From an uncultured Eubacteriaceae bacterium (lineage in GTDB: Bacteria > Bacillota > Clostridia > Peptostreptococcales > Anaerovoracaceae): 64,000 nucleotides of DNA. The position numbers were made by a program, and so were the translations under genes. Positions 16,631 to 25,858 of this stretch are shown piece by piece (the stretch's first letter is position 1; each line of letters opens with the position of its first letter). The stretch spans positions 1 to 64,000 of the forward strand of contig CAIFEY010000006.1 of NCBI GenBank assembly GCA_903789635.1, written 5' to 3'. Below the pieces are notes generated by a model. That model had not been told where the DNA came from and made no database searches. It worked only from the letters and a program-made list of their open reading frames with translations.

Positions 16631-17905
16631 ATGAAGAAAGAGCCATTCATTACATTAGAGAAAGCACAGGAGATCGCGGAGCTGTTCCCGACTCCGTATT
16701 ATGTATACGACGAGGCCGGCATCCGCCGCAACGCCGAGAACGTCTACAAGGCGTTCGCGTGGAACAAGGGCTTCCGCGAGTACTTTGCGGTCAAGGCGAC
16801 GCCGAACCCGTTCATCATGCAGATCCTGGGAGAGTACGGCTGCGGCTGCGACTGTTCGTCCATGGCGGAGCTGATGCTGACCGAGGCGTGCGGGATCACG
16901 GGACAAAAAATCATGTTCAGCTCCAACGACACCCCGGTTGATGAGTACCGGTATGCGGACAAGCTCGGCGCGATCATCAACCTGGATGATCTCTCGGACG
17001 TGGAAATTTTGTCTCAAACACTCGGGCACATTCCGGAGACGATCAGCTGCCGCTACAACCCGGGCGGCGTGTTTAAGATGAGCAACGGCATCATGGACAA
17101 CCCGGGTGACGCCAAGTACGGCATGAGCGAGGAGCAGCTGACGGAGGCGTTCCGCAGGCTGAAGGAGCTGGGCGCTAAGCACTTCGGCATCCACGCGTTC
17201 CTCGCCAGCAACACGGTCACGAACGAGTATTACCCTAAGCTCGCGGAGGAGCTGTTCTCCCTGGCCGTCCGCCTGAAGAAGGCGCTTGACGTCGACATCC
17301 GGTTTATCAACCTCTCCGGAGGCGTCGGCGTCGCGTACAGGCCGGAAGAGACCCCGAACGACATCTTTGCGATCGGGGAGGGCGTGCACCGCGTCTACGA
17401 CCGCATCCTGAAGCCGGAAGGCATGGACGACATCGCGATCTACACCGAGATGGGCCGCTTCATGCTCGGCCCGTACGGAGCCCTCGTCACCCGCGCCGTC
17501 CACGAGAAGAAGACCTATAAGGACTACATCGGCTGCGACGCCTGCGCGTCCAACCTGATGCGCCCGATGATGTACGGGGCCTACCACCACATCACCGTCC
17601 TCGGGAAGGAGGATGCGCCGGCGGACCACGTCTACGACGTGACGGGCGCGCTCTGCGAGAACAGCGACAAGTTCGCGATCGACAGAAAGCTCCCGGAGAT
17701 CGACCTCGGCGATTATCTGTACATCCACGACACAGGCGCGCACGGCCACTCGATGGGCTACCAGTATAACGGCCGCCTGCGCTCCGCGGAAATCCTGCTG
17801 CGCCCGGACGGCTCGTTCACCATGATCCGCCGCGCCGAGACCACTGACGACTACTTCGCGACCCTCGACTTCAGCGATTACGGCAAAAAACTCCTGCACC
17901 GCTAA
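16631..17905 (+). CDS. lysA: diaminopimelate decarboxylase
   Basis: A 424-residue PLP enzyme of the fold-III decarboxylase family, which makes L-lysine from meso-diaminopimelate. The PLP lysine lies in YFAVKATPNP near residue 52. GCGCDCSSMAEL, FGIHAFLASN and NLSGGVGVAY follow the TIM barrel, and the beta-barrel domain holds the dimer-interface cysteine motif GCDACASNLMRP around 300. Length is typical. The start at 16631 is set by GAGGAGG nine bases upstream; an in-frame ATG at 16598 lacks a ribosome site. No other lysine gene is adjacent. Related decarboxylases (for example carboxynorspermidine) are less likely given the motifs. Confidence 0.87.
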   Translation: MKKEPFITLEKAQEIAELFPTPYYVYDEAGIRRNAENVYKAFAWNKGFREYFAVKATPNPFIMQILGEYGCGCDCSSMAELMLTEACGITGQKIMFSSNDTPVDEYRYADKLGAIINLDDLSDVEILSQTLGHIPETISCRYNPGGVFKMSNGIMDNPGDAKYGMSEEQLTEAFRRLKELGAKHFGIHAFLASNTVTNEYYPKLAEELFSLAVRLKKALDVDIRFINLSGGVGVAYRPEETPNDIFAIGEGVHRVYDRILKPEGMDDIAIYTEMGRFMLGPYGALVTRAVHEKKTYKDYIGCDACASNLMRPMMYGAYHHITVLGKEDAPADHVYDVTGALCENSDKFAIDRKLPEIDLGDYLYIHDTGAHGHSMGYQYNGRLRSAEILLRPDGSFTMIRRAETTDDYFATLDFSDYGKKLLHR

Positions 17906-18055
17906 CCACTGCCCCGCAGGCACCGCCGCTCATCCCGCGGCAAAACCCGCGCCGGATCAGGGAGGAAGCCTGCCCTGCTGAGCAGGATGCTCCGTCCGCC
18001 GCGCCGCCGTCAGATTGTATATATAATAGTAATAAAAGTAATAAACGGAAAATAA

Positions 18056-18112
18056 AGGCAGGCGCCCGGAACCTCTAAAGATTTAAGAGGACCTGGCGCC
18101 TGCCTTTCTGCA
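18056..18112 (-). terminator. terminator downstream of the tRNA gene
   Basis: AAAGGCAGGCGCC and GGCGCCTGCCTTT are long perfect arms enclosing a second small hairpin (CCTCT/AGAGG), followed on the minus strand by TTTATTTT. It may also stop lysA transcription from the other side. Confidence 0.8.
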
Positions 18113-18121
18113 ATAAAAAAA

Positions 18122-18194
18122 TGGTCTGTGCGGGGCTCGAACCCACGACATCCTGGTTGTCACCCAGACGCTCTCCCAGCTGAGCTAACGGATC
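18122..18194 (-). tRNA. tRNA-Val (GAC), probably defective
   Basis: A 73-base cloverleaf on the minus strand with TAGCTCAGCTGGGAGAGC D arm, anticodon loop GTGACAA (anticodon GAC, valine GUC) and T arm GTGGG-TTCGAGC-CCCGC. CCA is not encoded. Two acceptor-stem pairs are broken, A2 against C71 and C5 against A68, each fixed by a single transition. Position 32 is G, whereas C or U is usual. Two mismatches plus the odd loop base suggest a decaying or mis-assembled copy. A working tRNA-Val(GAC) would be expected elsewhere in the genome. Confidence 0.8.
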
Positions 18195-18996
18195 ATATGT
18201 GGGAATGTTCCGCGGATTTATCATTTCCTCCGTGTTACTCGATAAGTATAACACAGGGTAAAGCAAAATGCACGATGTATTTAAAAAAGTGCAAGAAAAA
18301 TACAGAGTTCATTTTTGGAATTGTAAGATATATTCATACATGAGTACAGGCGTGTTATAGCGAATAAAAGTATACTTTTTTAGTATAGTATTCAGCAGTT
18401 TTTGCCAGCATGCGATAACAAGATAGTCTCTTTGTAAAACAATAACAATTCTGTAAAACTTATTAGAATGCGGCAGAAACCCACTGAAACGCTGTTAAAT
18501 ACAGGGTTACAGGTGACATAAGTCTCAATTGTGACCGATTTTGGGCATAAATTCACAATTTTAAATGAATAAATATTGTGGATTTAAACAAATTTAAGGA
18601 GAAAACTACAATGAAGTGAGAATCATTATCTTGGGTAAGAGGAGACTTACCTTGTGCGTTTTATTGCCTTTCGTTTAAAGAAATACACGATTTACCCGGA
18701 AAACCTAATTGTGAGACTAGTTGAAATTAAAAAAAGAGAGTGATAGACTGTGACTAAAGATACGAAGATCGGGTGTCGCCGGCCTTCTGCCGGCGGGTAT
18801 TGCGAACCCGCGGCCAAGTACCTGCTGCGATATTATATGTTAGGAAAGAGCATCAGAACGGATTTCCGACCTGCCCGGATCGATTTTGTCCGAGACTGGA
18901 AGGGAGACGGAAGAAAGAACGCCTAAACGTTATAGTGGAACGACATTCTACGAAATGCCTCTTTAGATGTAGTGTTTACAGAAAAGGGAAAACGTT
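18195..18996. other. 800-base AT-rich leader region upstream of the adhesin gene
   Basis: No gene is supported. Notable items are an AAGGAG ribosome site in front of a two-codon frame ATG-AAG-TGA (18596-18619), a GCCGGC hairpin (18778-18798) and weak ribosome-site sequence at the adhesin start. I looked for a cyclic-di-GMP aptamer and did not see its conserved core. The length suggests a long regulated leader. Confidence 0.4.
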
Positions 18997-21900
18997 ATGA
19001 AGCGGAAGAACAAAAGAATGATGCTCATTCTCGTCATGTCATTCGTACTGACCATGAGTTTTACTGCGCAGTTTACGATGTCCGTAATGGCGCAGGACAC
19101 GAATCAGACGAACCAGACGACGGAAGTGACGGAAACAAACGGCTCCGGAAGCGATGGCTCCGGAAGCAGCGGAACAACAAGCGGCAGCACGGACAGCAAG
19201 GTCAGTGCGGAAAGCCAGGGAACAGACGGACAGAGCGGTACCGACGGCAAGGTAACCGCAAGTACATCCACCGACGGCACTGACAAGGACGGCACGGTGA
19301 ACACACAGTCCAACGACGTCCTCAGTGATTCGGACAAAGATGAAGAACAGCCGAAAGACGCGGTTGATGTCGATGCGATCTACCTGAACGGCAGCTCTGG
19401 CAGCGACGACAACGACGGAACGTCCGCGGACAAGGCCGTGAAGACGTTCGAGAAGGCGAAGCAGATTGCGAAGGACAGCCCGAGCGTCACGACGATCTAC
19501 GTCACGGGAACCGCGGATTTGACCGGCGACGTCTCCTTAGACGGGACTAGCGCGGTCGTCAAGCGCGCGGAGGGAATGACCGGCTACCTGTTCAAGGTTA
19601 AGGGCACGGCAACCCTGAGTAACATCACGATCGACGGCAACAATCAGTCGGCAGAGAAATCGCTGATCTATGTTTCCGATGGAACTACCTTGAACATCAC
19701 CGACGGTACGGTGCTGGAGAATAACGTTACAGGGCCGGGAGCACAGCTCTACGATGCGGACGGCGGTGCAGTCAAGGTTGAGGATGCGAGCCTGAATATG
19801 TCCGGCGGAACGATTCAGAACAACAGCGCCTGCATCGGCGGCGGAATCTGCCTGGAGCGTTCGACGATGAACATGACCGGCGGAACCATCAGCGGAAATA
19901 AGGCAGTTAATGCAACAACCAGGAGAGATAATTATAACGCCGCCGGCGGTGGAGTCGGTATCTACACGAGCTGGTACGGGTCCGGAAAGAGTTCCGTATT
20001 CAACTTTAGCGGCGGAACGATCGACGGCAATTCTTCCCAGGGAACCGGAGGCGGAATCAGCCTTGGGGATCTCACGGCCTCTGATGCGATTGAACTGAAC
20101 ATGACCGGCGGAACGATCTCCAACAACTCCTCCAGATCCTGCGGCGGAGGTATCTTTGTCTAGGCAAGCGGATCAGGAAACCAGGCGGTCGCCAACGTTT
20201 CCGGCGGAAACATCATCAACAACCACATGGTCGGTTATGGATACGGAAATTATTTATTCGGCGGCGGAGGAATCTACGTCAATGGATATCCGGATGGTTA
20301 CGGCCTTTCCAGCGGGGAACTGCATCTGATCAACGCGATCATCACGGATAATACTGCTGCGGGCACAATCTCTGGCGGAATATATACCGTCGGTGAAGGC
20401 GGAGGATACGCAGCCTGTCCGGTCGCAAAGACGCATATTTACTTGACGGACGGTGCGGCGATCTACGGAAATAAGGCAAGCAACGAGGCGAAAGATATCT
20501 ATCTTCTCGCAGCGAATAATCTTGGATTACACAGTGGAGATCCACTCTATACCGTCAGCAGCAGCATGCTCGGCGGGGCGCCGTATCACTGGAAGGACAG
20601 TAACGGCGACGAGGTGCCGCTGAACAAGCTGGATGGTCAGCTGTTTGCGGATAATAACGATGCTCTCATGCTCTATACGGATGAACAGGCAGACAGCGCG
20701 GCGAACAGCCTCGGAAAGGTCATCATCAGCGGTAACACGTCCGCGACTAACGGCGGCGGAATTGGTACGAACGGAACCGTCACGATCGGTGTTGAAGATA
20801 CCACGACGCTTCACGTCACCAAGACCTGGACGAATGATAACAGTGCTGACCGTCCATCTTCGATCAAGGTACAGCTGTACCGTCATACGGAAGGTACAGA
20901 CCCGATCTACATCGGTTACGAAACCATGAGTCCGGATAAGGACGGAAACTGGGAACTGACCTTCAAGAACCTGCCTAAGGCGGATTCGAACGGCAATACC
21001 TACACCTACACGGTTAAGGAAGAGCCGGTCGACGGCTATACAGCAACCGTTACCGGATCCCAGGCAGAGGGATACACGATCAACAACGATACACACGCCT
21101 CCGTATCGGTCAGCAAGGTCTGGAACGACAGCAATAACCAGTACGGCATCCGCCCGAACTCGATCACGGTCAACCTGCTCGCGAACGGCGAGAAGGTCGA
21201 CTCCAAGACCGTAACGGCTGCGGACGACTGGAAATGCACATTTACCGATCTCGCGACGAAGGATAAGGATGGAAACAAGATTACTTACACGGTAAGTGAG
21301 GATTCAATCAGCAACTACAATTCGGAGGTCACGGGCAGCGCAGCGGACGGATTTACGATCACGAACACGAGCACGTACACGCCGCCGACGCCGACCCCGA
21401 CGCCAAGCTACACGACGTTCACCGTCAACAAGGTCTGGAACCTGCAGGCCGGACAGACGGCGCCAAGTTCCGTACAGGTACAGCTCTACAAGAACGGCGT
21501 CCTCTACGATACGCAGAGCGTAACGGCAGCCCAGAACTGGACTTATACATGGGCAAGTCTGCCTTTGACGGAGAACGGATCGATCATCAACTGGACGGTC
21601 CAGGAAGTCAATCCGGACAACGCCTATCAGGTATCGATCCTGAGCAGTGCGAACAGCGCGACGATCACGAATACGCCGAACGCACTGTCGCCTTCAACTA
21701 CGCAGGTCACGGTAAATAAGGTCTGGAAACTGGACAACGGCGGAACGGCCGCAGCATCTGTGCAGGCGCAGCTCTATCAGAACGGCGCGGCATACGGCGA
21801 TCCGGTCACGCTGAGCGCGGCGACGAACTGGGCGTATACCTGGGACAAGCTGCCGAAGGCGGACGCGAGCGGAAACGCTTACACCTGGACGGTCAAGGAA

Positions 21901-22224
21901 GTCAACGTTCCGAGCGGATTCTCGAGTTCTGTAACCGGCGAAGACAACTCGTTCACGATCACGAACGATGATAACAACACGCCGGTGAACCCGAAGACGC
22001 CGGACAACCCGGACAACCCGGACAATCCGAACACGCCGAACACGCCGAGCACACCGGGCAAGAGTACGACGACTACCACGACAACCGTGACGAACAAGAC
22101 GGTGACCGCCAAGTCGCCTCAGACCGGAGACAGTTCGCAGGTCGGACTGTACGCGGGACTTCTCACGGCGGCAGTTGCGGGAGCGGCGGCGCTGCTGATC
22201 TGGAAGCGCAGGAAGGACGACTGA
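18997..22224 (+). pseudogene. sortase-anchored beta-helix / Cna-B adhesin interrupted by in-frame TAG
   Basis: One frame of 1076 codons broken by a single TAG at 20161-20163. The N-terminal part (388 codons) has a signal peptide (about 1-35), a Ser/Thr/Gly-rich linker, then right-handed beta-helix repeats with NMTGGTISGN-type rungs. The same repeat type resumes immediately after the stop in the same frame. Then come four Cna-B domains (each beginning with a V-T-K-x-W type strand at about 20810, 21100, 21415 and 21705), a PDNPDNP proline-rich spacer, the sortase motif SPQTGD, a membrane helix and KRRKDD. The whole is a cell-wall-anchored surface protein. With the stop read as a stop, the product would be secreted but unanchored. 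It could be a real mutation, a read-through codon or a sequence error. Confidence 0.85.
22000..22062 (+). repeat. 9-bp coding tandem repeats in the adhesin stalk
   Basis: Repeated CCGGACAAC / CCGAACACG units encode the PDN/PNT/PST proline-rich wall-spanning spacer. Such arrays change copy number easily. Confidence 0.75.
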
Positions 22225-22336
22225 TTGACTGCAGGAAGAGCTGGAAAAGATGAAGAAATGTGAGGATAAACGTAATGTAAAACCTTACAAACCGCAAGAA
22301 AAGAGCGAGTCATTTTCTAGTGTTTTCCAGTTTGTA

Positions 22337-22421
22337 TGATATAATAACTACTAGAGCAATTCGTCTCTTGATAAGGGAGCACGACGGGTTTTGAACGATT
22401 TACCCGCCGTGCTCTTTTTCA
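22337..22421 (+). ncRNA. candidate small transcript: extended -10 promoter plus terminator
   Basis: A perfect extended -10 (TGATATAAT, 22337-22345) is followed about 30 bases later by a hairpin with GAGCACGACGGGT and ACCCGCCGTGCTC arms and a T run (22378-22420). Transcription from here would give an RNA of about 70 bases with no start codon of note. The hairpin may simply end adhesin transcription; the promoter in front of it suggests an independent RNA. Confidence 0.4.
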
Positions 22422-22425
22422 GCAT

Positions 22426-22447
22426 ATCGTTAATTTATATTAACGAT
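22426..22447. promoter_or_regulatory. 22-bp perfect palindrome upstream of thrH
   Basis: ATCGTTAAT and ATTAACGAT are perfect nine-base arms around TTAT. The site lies about 125 bases before the thrH start. It has no T run, so it looks like an operator rather than a terminator. The binding protein is unknown. Confidence 0.5.
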
Positions 22448-22572
22448 TAATAATGTGTTCGTGTATATTTTGTCAAAATAACCAAAAATGGATTGAGAAA
22501 ATTGCGGAGTTTGTGTTATATTACATATACTAGTCATTGATTGAACGATAATAGGAAGGAAATGAGAGTTTT

Positions 22573-23178
22573 ATGTATATTACATGCTTGGATTTAGAGA
22601 GCGTCCTGGTCCCGGAGATCTGGATCGCGTTCGCGGAGAAGACCGGTATCGAGGGGCTGAAGAAGACGACGCGCGACGAACCGGACTACGACGTGCTGAT
22701 GAATTACCGCCTGGACCTGGTGCGCCAGAAGCACATGGGGCTTCCGGAGATTCAGGAGGTCATCGCGGAGATCGACCCGCTGGAGGGGGCAAAAGAGTTC
22801 CTGGACGAGTTACGCACGTTCTCGCAGGTCGTGATCATCAGTGATTCCTTCAAGGAGTTCGCCATGCCGCTGATGAAGAAGCTGAACTACCCGACGATCT
22901 TCTGCAACGAGCTCGAGGTCGCGGAGGACGGCGCGATCACCGGTTACAAGATGCGGCTCCCGGACTCCAAGCGCAGCACCGTGCTCGGCCTGCAGTCGAT
23001 CGGCTTCCAGACCATCGCGTGCGGCGACAGCTTCAACGACATCGGCATGATCCGCGCGAGCAAGGCAGGATTCCTGTTCTGCACGACCGACGAGATCAAG
23101 GCTGGAAACCCGGACATTGCAACGGTTGAGAACTACGATGAGCTCCTCGCCGGCAGCCGCGCCGCGATGACGGACTAG
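22573..23178 (+). CDS. thrH: ThrH-type phosphoserine phosphatase / homoserine phosphotransferase
   Basis: A 201-residue HAD-superfamily enzyme. Family members release phosphate from phosphoserine and can pass it to homoserine, feeding serine and threonine synthesis. HAD motif I is CLDLESVLVPEIW, with the first Asp as nucleophile; motif II is VVIISDSFKEF, and motif IV is CGDSFNDIGMI near 150. The stretch EIWIAFAEKTGI, with TTRDEPDYDVLM after it, closely follows Pseudomonas ThrH as I recall it. Length is typical. GGAAGGAAA provides the ribosome site. It converges on mutY with only 31 bases between them. Confidence 0.9.
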   Translation: MYITCLDLESVLVPEIWIAFAEKTGIEGLKKTTRDEPDYDVLMNYRLDLVRQKHMGLPEIQEVIAEIDPLEGAKEFLDELRTFSQVVIISDSFKEFAMPLMKKLNYPTIFCNELEVAEDGAITGYKMRLPDSKRSTVLGLQSIGFQTIACGDSFNDIGMIRASKAGFLFCTTDEIKAGNPDIATVENYDELLAGSRAAMTD

Positions 23179-23209
23179 TCTTTCCGACAAAAAATCCGCC
23201 GCCGGTCAT

Positions 23210-24739
<1,530 letters not shown>

Positions 24740-25380
24740 TGCCGCCTCCGCTGCTGTCCGTTTTCGCTGCCTTGTTTATCGCCGCTGCTGCTGTCTGTCT
24801 CGCTGGCTTTCTCGTGCCTCGCGCGATTCGGTTTCCAGTGTATCACAGTTTTTCCGTTCCTGCACAGGGCGCGGGGATCAGAGGCGTGGCGCCCGGACAC
24901 AAACGAGAGATGGTAAATAGTGGAAAACAAGCGGAGCGTGGTAGGCGCCGGGCAGATGGGAGAATTTAGGGCGATTAGGGCGCGGGAATGGATGAATATC
25001 GCTGATCGGCGATAGGCGATTCGCCCGTGAAATGGTTCCTGCGCGCGTTTTTGTGGTACAATAGCTTAACTGCAGAATTACTTTTTTGTCAGTGATAAAT
25101 GAAAATTGTGTCATTCGACGAACAGCGCGTTTTGTCAGGGGTAAAACAGTCGAAATGGCTGGAATCTGAAAATATATGATCAGGCAATGAATGATCAGGC
25201 AATGATCGGCGGATGCTCGATACGCGTGTGGGCGGACGGACTGCAATAAAATATAGTCGAAAACGGGCGGCTGCCATGCCGGCAGATGTAAGGTACACGC
25301 CTGCCATCAGGGAAGGTGCGGCGGGGGCCCGGGAAATTTTGTCAGAGAAAATATCAGAGAAAACAGGAGATGGGATACCG
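24740..25380. other. intergenic, no gene seen
   Basis: Mixed-composition sequence between divergent mutY and the small acidic-protein gene. ATGATCAGGCA is repeated with 14-bp spacing at about 25177-25203. A plus-strand frame extends upstream from the next gene through 25213 but has no ribosome site there. Confidence 0.4.
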
Positions 25381-25830
25381 ATGGGAAATGAAGAGAAGAA
25401 TGTGAATCAGGCTGCGGACAAGGAGAGGGTCGCGGCGGCGGCGCGGCGCTTTCAGCAGGGGGACGAATCGGCATTTAACGATATTTACGCGGAGACGCTG
25501 ATCGGCTTCTCGGAGCAGGCGCAGGAATGGTTCCCGGACGACCCGGTGTACCAGGATGCGCTGCAGATCGCGTATGCGGAGATCGCGGCGGGCCTGAAGG
25601 AGCAGGATGCCGGGGATGCGGACGCGCTTTACGCCTGGATGGAGGGCGTTCTGCACGGAGTTCTGGATGCGGTTCAGAAGCAGAAGGAGCGCGAGGTGCC
25701 GGAGGACCTGGAGGAGTTCCTGAAGATCGGGAAGAGCATCATCTCGACCAAGGATATCGAGGACTTTGAGAAGAAGAAGAAGGAAGACGAGGAGAAGCGC
25801 GAAGAGGCGGAGATCATGAATCTGCACTAG
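25381..25830 (+). CDS. small acidic protein, possibly sigma-like N-terminus
   Basis: A 149-residue soluble protein I do not recognise with certainty. Residues 10-45 (VAAAARRFQQGDESAFNDIYAETL) resemble the start of region 2 of sigma-70-type factors, and a helix with YQDALQIAYAEI follows. I see no region 4 DNA-binding helix-turn-helix; instead the C-terminus is a charged helix rich in Glu and Lys. It might be a degenerate sigma factor or an unrelated helical protein. The start at 25381 is chosen from CAGGAGATGG upstream. It sits 28 bases ahead of the SulP gene, so the two are probably co-transcribed. Confidence 0.6.
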   Translation: MGNEEKNVNQAADKERVAAAARRFQQGDESAFNDIYAETLIGFSEQAQEWFPDDPVYQDALQIAYAEIAAGLKEQDAGDADALYAWMEGVLHGVLDAVQKQKEREVPEDLEEFLKIGKSIISTKDIEDFEKKKKEDEEKREEAEIMNLH

Positions 25831-25858
25831 GGCTTTTAGTTAATCGAAAGGAAGGCCG

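Noticed and set aside
16422-16634. 70-residue frame before lysA with a repeating EEM-x-F-x-N peptide
   Set aside because: The periodic peptide follows from the 21-bp DNA repeat; the frame overlaps the lysA start and lacks a ribosome site.
18195-18996. Cyclic-di-GMP riboswitch before the adhesin
   Set aside because: The hairpins present do not carry the conserved aptamer core; only the length is suggestive.
20161-20163. TAG read as pyrrolysine
   Set aside because: TAG ends many ordinary genes in the window and an adhesin is not a known pyrrolysine protein; mutation or error is simpler.
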